From CALKAL01 sp051846895 (GTDB lineage Bacteria; Bacillota; Bacilli; Bacillales; Alkalibacillaceae): a DNA stretch of 64,000 bases. Position numbers and translations under genes: made by a program. Below are positions 41,601-50,975 of this stretch, piece by piece; the stretch's first letter is position 1, and each line of letters starts with the position of its first letter. The stretch covers positions 124,001-188,000 of the forward strand of contig JBPYCQ010000002.1 of the NCBI GenBank assembly GCA_051846895.1. The letters run 5' to 3'. Below the pieces are notes generated by a model. It ran no database searches. It was given only the letters and a program-made list of their open reading frames with translations, and was not told the origin of the DNA.

Positions 41601-43271
41601 GTGAGTAATCATATAATTAATGGTGAGCAATTTGTACAAATGATTCGTTTAGGCGCCCATCATTTATCAAATCAGTCTCAAATGATTGATTCATTAAACG
41701 TTTTTCCGGTACCTGATGGGGATACTGGAACTAACATGAATTTAACGATGACTTCTGGAGCAAAAGAAGTAGAAAAAGTGTCAAATGATCACGTGGGTGA
41801 TGTTGGACAAGCTTTTGCAAAAGGTCTTTTAATGGGTGCTAGAGGAAACTCAGGCGTTATTTTATCACAATTATTCAGAGGCTTTTCTAAAAGTGTCAAA
41901 GATAAACAAACTTTAAAGGTAAAAGATTTCGCTGATGCTCTAATAGAAGGTGTTAATACGGCATATAAAGCCGTTATGAAACCTGTAGAAGGAACTATTC
42001 TAACAGTTGCAAAAGATGCAGCACATGCAGGTGAAGAGGCGGTTAACAAAACAGATAATATCATCGAATGGTTTGAAATTGTTCTAGAAGAAGCGAAACA
42101 GTCGTTACAGCGTACGCCTGATTTACTCCCTGTTTTAAAAGAAGTAGGCGTTGTTGATAGTGGTGGACAAGGACTAGTAACTGTTTACGAAGGATTTATC
42201 GCTTCATTAAAAGGAGAAGACCTTCCAGCTTCAAGTGATATTGAGCCGTCACTAGATGAACTTGTCAATGCTGAGCACCATAAAATGCATCAAGATTTTA
42301 TGAATACTGAAGATATAGAATTCGGTTATTGTACAGAATTTATGGTGAAGTTCGAGGATGATAAATTGCGAGAGAATCCATTTGACGAAGAAGAATATCG
42401 TCAGGAACTTAGCAAACATGGTGATTCGCTATTAGTGGTTTCCGATGAAGATGTTGTTAAAGTACATATTCACGCGGAATACCCTGGTGAAGTAATGACA
42501 ATTGGTCAGAAATTTGGAAGCTTAATCAATATTAAAATTGAAAATATGCGAGAACAGCATACGGCAATTGTCGGTGACCAAAAGAAAAAAGAAGAACAGC
42601 CGAAAAAACATGTCGGGCTAGCTGTCGTGACTGTTTCTATGGGTGATGGAATTAATGAAATGTTTGAAAGTTTAGGAGCAAGTGTGGTCATAGAAGGCGG
42701 TCAGACAATGAATCCAAGTACACAGGATATCGTTGAAGCAATCGAAAGAGCAAATGCTGACCAGGTACTCGTCTTACCAAACAATAAAAATATTATTATG
42801 GCTGCTGAACAAGCAGAAGACTTAGTCGAATGTGAAGTGAAGGTTGTTCCAACAAAAACAGTTCCTCAAGGAATGGCAGCAATGCTACAGTATAATCCTG
42901 AAGGCGATCTTGAAGAAGTTCACGGTGCGATGTGCGAGTCAATTCAATATGTAAAAACAGGACAAGTGACTTATGCTGTACGAGATACTCAAATCGAAGG
43001 TAAAACGATTGAAAAAGGTAACTTCATGGGTATTTTAGATGGGAAGATTGAAGCTGTTAATCCAAATAAAATGGATGCAATTAAGGAGCTTTTACAGAAA
43101 TTAATCGACGATGATGAAGATGAAATTGTAACAATTCTTCAAGGTGAAGAAGGTACAGATGAGGAAATTGAACTTATTCAGAAATTTATAGAAGATAATT
43201 ATGAAGATATGGAAATAGAAATACACCAAGGAAATCAACCGATTTACTCATTTATTTTTTCTGTTGAATAG
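41601..43271 (+). CDS. fakA: Fatty acid kinase catalytic subunit FakA (YloV, DAK2/DegV-type)
   Basis: FakA phosphorylates fatty acids held by FakB proteins so that exogenous or recycled acyl chains can enter phospholipid synthesis. The N-terminal DhaL-type ATP-binding domain has NVFPVPDGDTGTNMNLTMTS, with metal-binding aspartates, and LLMGARGNSGVILSQLFRG. The C-terminal half is the FakA-specific domain with VKVHIHAEYPGEVM. I use the GTG at 41601 (556 aa), eight bases after GGAGG, rather than the ATG at 41583 upstream of that site. It links functionally to plsX further on. Confidence 0.93.
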   Translation: MSNHIINGEQFVQMIRLGAHHLSNQSQMIDSLNVFPVPDGDTGTNMNLTMTSGAKEVEKVSNDHVGDVGQAFAKGLLMGARGNSGVILSQLFRGFSKSVKDKQTLKVKDFADALIEGVNTAYKAVMKPVEGTILTVAKDAAHAGEEAVNKTDNIIEWFEIVLEEAKQSLQRTPDLLPVLKEVGVVDSGGQGLVTVYEGFIASLKGEDLPASSDIEPSLDELVNAEHHKMHQDFMNTEDIEFGYCTEFMVKFEDDKLRENPFDEEEYRQELSKHGDSLLVVSDEDVVKVHIHAEYPGEVMTIGQKFGSLINIKIENMREQHTAIVGDQKKKEEQPKKHVGLAVVTVSMGDGINEMFESLGASVVIEGGQTMNPSTQDIVEAIERANADQVLVLPNNKNIIMAAEQAEDLVECEVKVVPTKTVPQGMAAMLQYNPEGDLEEVHGAMCESIQYVKTGQVTYAVRDTQIEGKTIEKGNFMGILDGKIEAVNPNKMDAIKELLQKLIDDDEDEIVTILQGEEGTDEEIELIQKFIEDNYEDMEIEIHQGNQPIYSFIFSVE

Positions 43272-43290
43272 TCTTTCCAAATAAAAATAG

Positions 43291-43325
43291 AGAGCTAATG
43301 ACACGATGTCAATTAGCTCTTTTTA
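43291..43325. terminator. Shared terminator between fakA and the minus-strand permease
   Basis: AGAGCTAA and TGACA (43291-43303) pair with TGTCA and TTAGCTCT (43307-43320) with one unpaired A, and TTTTT follows. The A-rich left flank suits the opposite direction too. It ends where the permease stop codon begins. Confidence 0.82.
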
Positions 43326-44597
43326 TTAGACAACTGAAAATGCTTTGATTATAAATTCGATTAAAAACAAAGAAGAAATGATGATTAAAATAGGAGATAA
43401 GTTTTCAGTTTGTTTTGTAACAAGCTTTATGATTGGATAGGCAATAAATCCAAATGCCATACCATCAGCGATACTGTAAGTGAATGGAATCATAAACATA
43501 ATCAAAAATGTTGGAAATGCCTCAGTCAAATCATCAATTTGAATATGTCTTATATTTTGCATCATTAATACTCCTACAATTATTAAAATTGGACTAATTG
43601 CATGAGTAGGTATGATTGAAATATAAGGGACAAAGAAAAAGGTAGTCAAAAATAAAATACCTGTCACTATACTCGTGATACCTGTTTTAGCATTTGATGC
43701 AATAACCGAAGCACTTTCTGCTGCAGGTACTGTCGGAGAAGTTCCAAATAATCCGCTTATAAAAGCAGCTAAGGCTGAGCTTTTATTCGCTTTGTTAAAC
43801 TTGTAAGGTTTTCCGAGCATATTAAGTTGGCCATATATTAAACCCATACTTTCGAATATAAGTACAATTGATAAAGGCAAAACAGCGATCCAAAAAGCTA
43901 GTTGACCTATATGACTAAATGATGGAAAAACAAATAGGTCAGCGATATTGTTAATATGGATAAATGCCCCTTTCTCACTACTTAACGTCCCAAATAAATA
44001 AGATAACCACGTTCCAATTAACATCGTAATTAAGAAGTTGGCAGGGACGTTTTTAACAAATAAAACGATGCCGATTAATAAAGTTAAAAGGCTAACGATG
44101 ACAATAGGTGATGAGAAATCACCTAATGTTATGATTGAATAATCACCGGTAACAATGATACCAGCATTCTCTAAACCAATGAGAACTAAAAATAACCCTA
44201 AGCCAATGGTTATTCCGTGTTTCAAAGAATCGGGTACGGCTTTCTTAAAAATCTCTCCAAGCGGTGTTATAGCAGTTATTAGAAAGATCAAGCTAGAAAT
44301 AACTACAACACCTAAACCTTCCCTATAAGTAAAATCGTATTGTTGAACAATTGAAAAAGTAAATAGAACATTGATTCCCATTCCGGGAATTATAATTATA
44401 GGAACTTTTGCCCAAAGTCCGACGATGACTGAGCCAATGAAACTAGCCATAATCGTAGCAATCATTGCTTGTTCCTTGTCAATCCCTGCTTCAGTTAATA
44501 TTGCACTATTTACTGCGATGATATAAACCGTCGTTAAATACCCAATCACACCAGCAATAATTTCTCTTGTCCACGAATTGTTTTTCAAGTGTGGCAT
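43326..44597 (-). CDS. NCS2 / AzgA-type purine-base permease
   Basis: This 423-aa protein has about 12 hydrophobic segments and belongs to the AzgA branch of NCS2, proton-coupled importers of adenine, guanine or hypoxanthine. Family marks are REIIAGVIGYLTTVYIIAVN near the N terminus, GLGLFLVLIGLENAGII, and FGTSPTVPAAESASVIASNA with the Glu of the substrate site. I place the start at 44597, where AAAGGAGTAAGA precedes the ATG; a longer frame to 44654 has no such site. The exact substrate cannot be read from sequence. It is an insertion relative to the Bacillus backbone, on the opposite strand between fakA and sdaAB. Confidence 0.85.
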   Translation of the reverse strand: MPHLKNNSWTREIIAGVIGYLTTVYIIAVNSAILTEAGIDKEQAMIATIMASFIGSVIVGLWAKVPIIIIPGMGINVLFTFSIVQQYDFTYREGLGVVVISSLIFLITAITPLGEIFKKAVPDSLKHGITIGLGLFLVLIGLENAGIIVTGDYSIITLGDFSSPIVIVSLLTLLIGIVLFVKNVPANFLITMLIGTWLSYLFGTLSSEKGAFIHINNIADLFVFPSFSHIGQLAFWIAVLPLSIVLIFESMGLIYGQLNMLGKPYKFNKANKSSALAAFISGLFGTSPTVPAAESASVIASNAKTGITSIVTGILFLTTFFFVPYISIIPTHAISPILIIVGVLMMQNIRHIQIDDLTEAFPTFLIMFMIPFTYSIADGMAFGFIAYPIIKLVTKQTENLSPILIIISSLFLIEFIIKAFSVV

Positions 44598-44659
44598 TCT
44601 TACTCCTTTAATATTAAATATCCCTCGCCCACCCGAGTCTTTTTTAAAACTCAAGGCAT

Positions 44660-44689
44660 ATTATAAATCTAACGTTCCCTTGAAAGCAA
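44660..44689 (-). promoter_or_regulatory. Sigma-A promoter of the permease gene
   Basis: On the minus strand TTGCTT (44684-44689) and a perfect TATAAT (44660-44665) are 18 bp apart, 62 bases before the permease start. I looked for a purine riboswitch in the short leader and found none. Confidence 0.6.
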
Positions 44690-44711
44690 ATGGTTATTCT
44701 AATATTCCTAG

Positions 44712-44740
44712 TTGGAATTTTTGTTCATACCATTTACAAT
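44712..44740 (+). promoter_or_regulatory. Sigma-A promoter of sdaAB-sdaAA
   Basis: TTGGAA (44712-44717) and TACAAT (44735-44740) are exactly 17 bp apart, 29 bases upstream of sdaAB. It is divergent from the permease promoter. Confidence 0.55.
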
Positions 44741-44769
44741 AGAATTATAAATGTAGAGGTGGTGTCTTT

Positions 44770-45432
44770 ATGAAATTTCGATCGGTTTTTGATATTATTG
44801 GACCGGTTATGATTGGACCATCAAGTTCTCACACAGCTGGAGCTGCGAGAATTGGTAGAATGGCACGCCAATTATTTGGTAAACAGCCTACATGGGCGAA
44901 GGTTCATTTATACGGGTCTTTTGCAAAGACTTATAAAGGCCATGGAACTGATGTAGCTATAGTTGGTGGGTTGTTAGATTATGATACATTTGATGAAAGA
45001 ATTAAAGAAGCATTTAAATATGCTGAGGAAGCTAATTTAGATGTAGAATTTATTGAAGAAGAAGGTTCTGCAGAACATCCCAATACAGCTAGAATTATTC
45101 TAGGTGATGGTGAAGATGAATTTGAATTAGTAGGCATTTCAATTGGTGGTGGTAAAGCAGAGCTAACTGAAATAAATGGTTTTGAATTAAGATTATCTGG
45201 AACTTCACCAGCAATTTTAGTGATGCATAATGACCGATTTGGGGCGATTGCATCGGTTACTAAAGTATTGGCAAGTCACGCTATTAATATTGGTCATATG
45301 GAGGTAGTACGTAAAGATGTCGGTAAAGAAGCGATGATGGTCATAGAAACAGATGAACGAATACCTCAAGAAGTAATGGATGAATTAAATACATGTGACC
45401 ACATTTTACAAGTCGTAACAATTGCTGGTTAA
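44770..45432 (+). CDS. sdaAB: L-serine dehydratase, beta subunit
   Basis: SdaAB and SdaAA together form the iron-sulfur L-serine dehydratase that turns serine into pyruvate and ammonia. The 220-aa beta subunit has IGPVMIGPSSSHTAGAARIG near the N terminus, part of the active site, and a C-terminal ACT regulatory domain (HNDRFGAIASVTKVLASHAI). AGAGGTGGTG precedes the ATG. The alpha subunit gene follows after 16 bases. Confidence 0.96.
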   Translation: MKFRSVFDIIGPVMIGPSSSHTAGAARIGRMARQLFGKQPTWAKVHLYGSFAKTYKGHGTDVAIVGGLLDYDTFDERIKEAFKYAEEANLDVEFIEEEGSAEHPNTARIILGDGEDEFELVGISIGGGKAELTEINGFELRLSGTSPAILVMHNDRFGAIASVTKVLASHAINIGHMEVVRKDVGKEAMMVIETDERIPQEVMDELNTCDHILQVVTIAG

Positions 45433-45448
45433 GAAAGGGGGAGCATGA

Positions 45449-46336
45449 ATGTTTCGTAATGTTAGTGAATTAATAGAATTAGCTGATAAACAAAATATCC
45501 CGATTTCAGAAGTGATGATTTTACAAGAGATTGAAGAAAGCGGAAAAACACGTGAAGAAATCATTGAACAAATGGAACGTAGTCTAGATGTGATGGAGAA
45601 AGCAGTAGAAGATGGACTAAAAGGTGTTAAATCCCACTCAGGTTTAACGGGTGGAGATGCTGTATTAATCCAAAACTATATGAAAGAAAAGAAAACGCTT
45701 TCAGGTGATTTGTTACTAGATGTTGTTAGTAAAGCAGTTGCAACGAATGAAGTTAATGCGGCGATGGGAACGATTTGTGCAACACCAACAGCAGGTAGTG
45801 CCGGATGTGTACCTGGCGTACTTTTCGGACTTAAGGAACGTTTGAATCCTACTCGAGAGCAAATGGTAAGATTTTTGTTTACTGCAGGTGCTTTCGGACA
45901 AGTGGTTGCCAACAACGCATTTATTTCCGGTGCAGCTGGAGGTTGTCAAGCAGAAGTAGGTTCCGCTGCTGGAATGGCAAGTGCTGCTGCTGTGGAAATG
46001 GCTGGTGGTACACCGCAACAGTGCGCAGAGGCAATGGCCATAACACTTAAAAATATGTTGGGTCTTGTTTGTGATCCAGTAGCTGGTTTAGTAGAGGTGC
46101 CATGTGTTAAAAGGAATGCAATGGGGTCTTCGCAAGCCATTGTTTCTGCTGACTTAGCTTTAGCAGGAGTTACAAGTCGAATACCTTGTGATGAGGTCAT
46201 CGGTGCAATGTATCGAATTGGTCGTACGATGCCGACAGCGTTAAAGGAAACGGCTGAAGGTGGGTTAGCTGCAACACCTACTGGTAGAGCATTAGCAGCT
46301 AAAATATTTGGAAGTGCCGCTGGAAAGAGTGATTGA
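45449..46336 (+). CDS. sdaAA: L-serine dehydratase, alpha subunit
   Basis: The alpha subunit contributes the oxygen-sensitive 4Fe-4S cluster. Glycine-rich and cysteine-containing blocks are MGTICATPTAGSAGCVPGVL, SGAAGGCQAEVGSAAGMASA and GLVCDPVAGLVEVPCVKRNA. It is 295 aa, the normal length of the split form. AAAGGGGGAG precedes the ATG. It is co-transcribed with sdaAB and ends three bases before recG. Confidence 0.96.
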   Translation: MFRNVSELIELADKQNIPISEVMILQEIEESGKTREEIIEQMERSLDVMEKAVEDGLKGVKSHSGLTGGDAVLIQNYMKEKKTLSGDLLLDVVSKAVATNEVNAAMGTICATPTAGSAGCVPGVLFGLKERLNPTREQMVRFLFTAGAFGQVVANNAFISGAAGGCQAEVGSAAGMASAAAVEMAGGTPQQCAEAMAITLKNMLGLVCDPVAGLVEVPCVKRNAMGSSQAIVSADLALAGVTSRIPCDEVIGAMYRIGRTMPTALKETAEGGLAATPTGRALAAKIFGSAAGKSD

Positions 46337-46339
46337 ATC

Positions 46340-48376
46340 GTGTTAAATGAATCAGTAACAGTCATTCCAAGCGTTGGAGACAAAACAGCTGAACAATTAC
46401 ACATGTTAAATATAACGAAAGTGGGGGATTTACTCTTCCACTTTCCTTTTCGTTATGACTTTTTTGAAATTAAACCATTAAGCGAGATTGCACATGATGA
46501 GATTGCCACCATTGAAGGTGACGTCGTTTCACAGCCATCTATTCAATATTACGGTAAAAAGAAATCCAGACTTACTTGTACGATTCAAGTAGGGGTAATT
46601 GCTGTAAAAGCTGTGTTTTTTAATCAAGCATTTTTAAAAGATAAAATAAATCGTGGAGACACAGTTATTTTAACAGGAAAGTGGGACGTGCATCGATTAC
46701 AACTCACAGTCCACCAATTTCATACTCGTCAAATGGATGATCAACAACAAATTCAGCCAGTCTATCATACTAAAGGAAATTTAACGAGTTCAACTATAAA
46801 AAAACTTGTCTCATATGCTATTAAATCTACATTGGATGAAATAGAGGAGATGCTCCCAGAACATTTTTTACATAACTACAAGTTGCCTAATCGAAAATTG
46901 GCCATAAAAGAAATGCATCAACCTTCATCAAAACAAGCATTAAAACACGCCCGAAGAAGGTTTATTTATGAGGAATTGTTCATTTTTCAACTAAAAATGC
47001 AATGGATTCGACATAAAAATAAAAATCATCATCCCGGATTGGCGAAAATATTTGATGATCAGCTGATTAAAGAATTTATATCTCAACTTTCATTTAATTT
47101 AACAACGAGTCAAAAACAAGTATTAGAAGACATACTTAATGACTTAAAGAGTCCAACACGGATGAACCGTCTATTGCAGGGGGATGTTGGCTCTGGTAAG
47201 ACCATTGTAGCCGCTATTGCTTTATATGCTAATGCGTTATCTAAGCATCAAGGGGCGTTGATGGTTCCAACTGAAATATTAGCCGAACAACATGAGCAAT
47301 CATTAAATGAATTATTCCAGGGTCGTTTAACAGTAAGGTTGCTTACGAGTTCAATAAAAGGTAAAAAACGAGAGCAATTATTAGAAGAATTAAAAACTGG
47401 TGTAATTGATATCGTTATAGGTACACATGCTTTAATTCAAAAAGATACGATTTTCAAAGATTTAGGATTAGTCATTGTGGATGAACAACATCGTTTCGGT
47501 GTGGAACAACGAAAAACATTACGCGATAAAGGGTTAAATCCAGATGTATTATTTATGACAGCAACACCAATTCCGAGAACTTTGTCAATTACAATGTTAG
47601 GTGATATGGATGTTTCTACAATTGACGAAATGCCTAAAGGAAGATTGCCGGTAAAAACATATTGGGTTAAAGAAAACATGCTAGAACGTGTCTATCATTT
47701 TATTGAAAAAGAAGTGGCTAATGGGCATCAAGCTTATATCATTTGTCCGTTAATAGAAGAATCGGACAAGTTAGATATTCAAAATGCTGTTGATGTTTTT
47801 AATGAGTTAAATGAACAACTTGCAGATTCTATTCAAGTTGGATTAATGCATGGCCGTTTAACATCACAAGAAAAAGATGATGTTATGCGCCAATTTACAA
47901 ACAATAACATTCAAGTGCTCGTTTCAACAACAGTCGTTGAAGTTGGTGTGAACGTACCGAATGCAACGTTAATGGTTATTTATGATGCTGACCGATTTGG
48001 GTTATCACAGCTCCATCAGTTACGCGGAAGAGTTGGAAGAGGTTCTCAGCAAAGCTATTGTATTTTAGTGGCAGAACCTAAAGGAGAAACAGGTAAGGAA
48101 CGAATGAGAATTATGACAGAGACAAACGATGGGTTCACCTTGTCTGAACAAGATTTACAGTTACGAGGTCCAGGTGATTTTTTTGGTAAAAAACAAAGTG
48201 GATTACCAGAATTCAAAGTTGCTAGTATTGTGGATGATTATCGAGCATTAGAGGTGGCGAGAAAAGATGCCGTCAACGTCATAAAAAATGATTTATTAAA
48301 TAAAGATCCAGCATATTATAATCTTAAACAACTGATAGAAAATGACCCAATCATTCAAGAACGTATTTTTGATTAA
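46340..48376 (+). CDS. recG: ATP-dependent DNA helicase RecG
   Basis: RecG remodels stalled forks and branched DNA. The N-terminal wedge/OB domain (residues ~1-170, with FPFRYDFFEIKPLSEI) is followed by the helicase core: Walker A LLQGDVGSGKTIVAA, the DEQH box IVDEQHRFGVEQR, ATPIPRTLSITMLGDMDVST, and the late QLRGRVGRGSQQSYCIL. It is 678 aa. The start is GTG at 46340, just after sdaAA. It precedes fapR, as in Bacillus. Confidence 0.97.
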   Translation: MLNESVTVIPSVGDKTAEQLHMLNITKVGDLLFHFPFRYDFFEIKPLSEIAHDEIATIEGDVVSQPSIQYYGKKKSRLTCTIQVGVIAVKAVFFNQAFLKDKINRGDTVILTGKWDVHRLQLTVHQFHTRQMDDQQQIQPVYHTKGNLTSSTIKKLVSYAIKSTLDEIEEMLPEHFLHNYKLPNRKLAIKEMHQPSSKQALKHARRRFIYEELFIFQLKMQWIRHKNKNHHPGLAKIFDDQLIKEFISQLSFNLTTSQKQVLEDILNDLKSPTRMNRLLQGDVGSGKTIVAAIALYANALSKHQGALMVPTEILAEQHEQSLNELFQGRLTVRLLTSSIKGKKREQLLEELKTGVIDIVIGTHALIQKDTIFKDLGLVIVDEQHRFGVEQRKTLRDKGLNPDVLFMTATPIPRTLSITMLGDMDVSTIDEMPKGRLPVKTYWVKENMLERVYHFIEKEVANGHQAYIICPLIEESDKLDIQNAVDVFNELNEQLADSIQVGLMHGRLTSQEKDDVMRQFTNNNIQVLVSTTVVEVGVNVPNATLMVIYDADRFGLSQLHQLRGRVGRGSQQSYCILVAEPKGETGKERMRIMTETNDGFTLSEQDLQLRGPGDFFGKKQSGLPEFKVASIVDDYRALEVARKDAVNVIKNDLLNKDPAYYNLKQLIENDPIIQERIFD

Positions 48377-48379
48377 TCA

Positions 48380-48408
48380 TTGCAAGTCGGTAAATCATAT
48401 TATATATT
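48380..48408 (+). promoter_or_regulatory. Sigma-A promoter of fapR-plsX-fabD-fabG
   Basis: TTGCAA (48380-48385) and TATATT (48403-48408) are exactly 17 bp apart. The FapR operator begins four bases after the -10, at the expected transcription start. Confidence 0.7.
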
Positions 48409-48411
48409 ACT

Positions 48412-48430
48412 ATTAGTACCTAGTCATAAT
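48412..48430 (+). promoter_or_regulatory. FapR operator
   Basis: ATTAGTACCTAGTCATAAT matches the FapR consensus ATTAGTACCTRGTACTAAT except for two neighbouring bases in the right half. It covers the likely transcription start of fapR, so FapR should block its own operon until malonyl-CoA or malonyl-ACP releases it. Confidence 0.85.
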
Positions 48431-48448
48431 ATCGGACGGTGGAAATGA

Positions 48449-49012
48449 ATGAGATTAAGAAAAAAAGAAAGACAAGAAACATTAAAAAAAATAATAGATG
48501 AAACACCTTTTATAACTGATGAAGATTTAGCGAAGAAGTTTGGCGTTAGTATTCAAACGATTCGCCTTGATCGTTTAGAACTATCTATCCCAGAGTTAAG
48601 GGAACGTATTAAAGATGTCGCAAAACAAAATTGGAATGAAACTGTTAAAGCATTACCAATTGATGAAGTCATTGGTGAAGTGATTGATTTAGAATTAGAT
48701 AACGTCGCCATTTCAATTTTAGACATTGGGAAGGAACACGTTTTTTCACGAAACAATATTGCGCGAGGGCACCATTTATTTGCACAAGCAAACTCATTAG
48801 CTGTCGCTGTTATTAATGATGAGTTAGCATTAACAGCAAGTGCAAAAATATCCTTTAACCGACCAGTTAAAGTAGGTGAACGTGTTGTTGCCAAAGCCTC
48901 CGTCACAGGTGAAGATGAGCGAGGAAAGACAATTGTTGAAGTGAAAAGCTATGTTAATAATGAACTAGTATTTGAAGGGCATTTCCATATGTATCGGACA
49001 ACTGATCAATAA
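48449..49012 (+). CDS. fapR: Fatty acid and phospholipid biosynthesis repressor FapR
   Basis: FapR is a repressor that senses malonyl-CoA. The N-terminal helix-turn-helix includes PFITDEDLAKKFGVSIQTIR, and the C-terminal hot-dog effector domain has NNIARGHHLFAQANSLAVAV and RPVKVGERVVAKASV. It is 187 aa, close to the B. subtilis protein. It is the first gene of its own regulon, under the operator just upstream. Confidence 0.97.
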   Translation: MRLRKKERQETLKKIIDETPFITDEDLAKKFGVSIQTIRLDRLELSIPELRERIKDVAKQNWNETVKALPIDEVIGEVIDLELDNVAISILDIGKEHVFSRNNIARGHHLFAQANSLAVAVINDELALTASAKISFNRPVKVGERVVAKASVTGEDERGKTIVEVKSYVNNELVFEGHFHMYRTTDQ

Positions 49013-49030
49013 AAAAGGGGTATGTGAAAT

Positions 49031-50032
49031 ATGAAAATAGCAATTGACGCAATGGGTGGCGATCATGCGCCTGAAGCAATCGTTAAAGGGGCACGATTAG
49101 CTGTTGATCATTATCAAGATTTAGAAATTACGCTGTACGGCGATGAAGAACAAATTGCGAAATTTTTAGAAAAACATGAACGTATTCACCTTCGACATAC
49201 GTCAGAAAAAATTGAAAGTACGGATGAACCGACTCGAGCAGTGAGAAGAAAGAAAGAGGCTTCAATGGTTTTAATGGCAGAGGCAGTGAAAGATGGACAA
49301 GCTGACGCGTGTATATCTGCAGGTAATACTGGGGCCTTAATGACAGCTGGTTTACTAAAAGTTGGGCGGATTAAAGGAATTGATCGTCCGGCACTAAGCC
49401 CAACGTTACCTACGTTAGATGGTAAAGGATTTTTACTTTTAGATGTTGGTGCTAACGTCGAAGCAAAGCCTAATCATCTTTTACAATATGGGTTAATGGG
49501 ATCGATTTATGTTGAGCACGTGCGACAAATTAAAAATCCTCGTGTTGGTCTATTAAATGTTGGGACTGAAGATCAAAAAGGCTCCGAATTAGTAAAAGAA
49601 GCTTTTAATCTCTTAAAAGCAGCACCGATTAACTTTATTGGTAATGTAGAAGCAAGAGATTTGCTTGACGGTGTTGCCGATGTTGTCGTGACAGATGGTT
49701 TTTCCGGAAACATTGCACTTAAAACAGTGGAAGGTACAGCACTTGCAATGTTTTCGATGTTAAAAGAAGCTTTTATGAAAAATACGAAAACAAAACTTGC
49801 TGCTTTAGCTATGAAGAAAGAGTTAAAAGGACTAAAAAATAAGCTCGATTATTCTGAATACGGTGGTGCGGGTTTATTCGGTCTTGCAGCACCTGTCATT
49901 AAAGCCCACGGTTCTTCAAACGAAAGAGCAATTTTCAGTGCAATCAAACAGACGTATGACCTTGTTAATAAAGAAGTCGTTCGACTTATTAAGGATGAAG
50001 TAGAGGCGATGAGAAACGAGGAGGAAAATTAA
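49031..50032 (+). CDS. plsX: Phosphate acyltransferase PlsX
   Basis: PlsX converts acyl-ACP to acyl-phosphate for PlsY, at the start of phospholipid synthesis. The N terminus is IAIDAMGGDHAPEAIVKGA; other family blocks are DACISAGNTGALMTAGL, VADVVVTDGFSGNIALKTVE and YGGAGLFGLAAPVIKAHGSS. It is 333 aa and ends in the start codon of fabD (TAATG). FapR control is expected. Confidence 0.97.
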   Translation: MKIAIDAMGGDHAPEAIVKGARLAVDHYQDLEITLYGDEEQIAKFLEKHERIHLRHTSEKIESTDEPTRAVRRKKEASMVLMAEAVKDGQADACISAGNTGALMTAGLLKVGRIKGIDRPALSPTLPTLDGKGFLLLDVGANVEAKPNHLLQYGLMGSIYVEHVRQIKNPRVGLLNVGTEDQKGSELVKEAFNLLKAAPINFIGNVEARDLLDGVADVVVTDGFSGNIALKTVEGTALAMFSMLKEAFMKNTKTKLAALAMKKELKGLKNKLDYSEYGGAGLFGLAAPVIKAHGSSNERAIFSAIKQTYDLVNKEVVRLIKDEVEAMRNEEEN

Positions 50033-50973
50033 TGAAAAAGTTGGCGTTTTTATTTCCGGGACAAGGCTCTCAAAGCGTTGGTATGGGGAAAGACTTTTAT
50101 GATGAATATGAATCTGTACGTGAGCTATTTGACCAAGCAGACCATATTTTAGGATTCAAATTAAGCGAATTAATATTAAATGGACCAGATGAAACTCTTA
50201 CAAGAACAGAGAATGCACAACCAGCCTTATTGCTAATAAGTGCAATGATTTTTAATATACTTGAAAAGGAAGGAATTAAACCTTCAATGGTGGCTGGTCA
50301 TAGTTTAGGCGAGTATAGTGCTTTATACGCAGCTGGTTCGCTCTCTTTTGAAGATGCTATTTCTCTTGTACATAAACGAGGGCAACTCATGGAAGAAGCT
50401 GTGCCTACAGGGCAAGGGACGATGGCGGCTGTTTTAGGAGTTGAATCAACAACCATTGATGAAGTCACAAAAGAAGTAACTAATAGTGGTCATGTTGTCA
50501 ATGTCGCTAACTATAATTGTCCAGGACAAATTGTTATTTCTGGCACTGTAAAAGGGGTGGAATTAGCTTCAGAGCAGCTAAAAGAAAAAGGGGCTAAACG
50601 AGTCATTCCACTTAACGTAAGTGGTCCTTTCCACTCAGATTTAATGAAACCTGCAAGTTCTCAGTTTGAACAGGAATTAGATAAATCAAATATTAATCGA
50701 GCAGAAATCCCTGTATATGCTAATGTAACAGCTCAACCTGTTGTAGATGAAGATGATATTCGTCAATTATTAGTTAAACAATTGTACTCACCCGTTCAAT
50801 TCACACAAACTATTGAAAACATGTTGAAGGAAGATATTGACGCCTTTGTTGAAGTTGGAAATGGAAAGGTATTATCAGGGCTCGTGAAAAAAGTACATCG
50901 AAGAGCAACAGTTTTTGCAATCAATGACATAAATTCGATGCAAAATTTAATAGATTGGATAAAGGAGGAATAG
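50032..50973 (+). CDS. fabD: Malonyl-CoA:ACP transacylase
   Basis: FabD loads malonyl groups onto acyl carrier protein. The active-site serine is in VAGHSLGEYSALYAAG near residue 90, the N terminus is FLFPGQGSQSVGMGKDFY, and the catalytic His is in NVSGPFHSDLMKPA. It is 313 aa. It is coupled to plsX by overlap and fabG starts three bases after it. Confidence 0.97.
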   Translation: MKKLAFLFPGQGSQSVGMGKDFYDEYESVRELFDQADHILGFKLSELILNGPDETLTRTENAQPALLLISAMIFNILEKEGIKPSMVAGHSLGEYSALYAAGSLSFEDAISLVHKRGQLMEEAVPTGQGTMAAVLGVESTTIDEVTKEVTNSGHVVNVANYNCPGQIVISGTVKGVELASEQLKEKGAKRVIPLNVSGPFHSDLMKPASSQFEQELDKSNINRAEIPVYANVTAQPVVDEDDIRQLLVKQLYSPVQFTQTIENMLKEDIDAFVEVGNGKVLSGLVKKVHRRATVFAINDINSMQNLIDWIKEE

Positions 50974-50975
50974 AT

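Noticed and set aside
44598..44659. Purine riboswitch in the permease leader
   Set aside because: I saw no conserved purine-aptamer core, and the leader after the probable start is only about 50 bases, too short for aptamer plus terminator.
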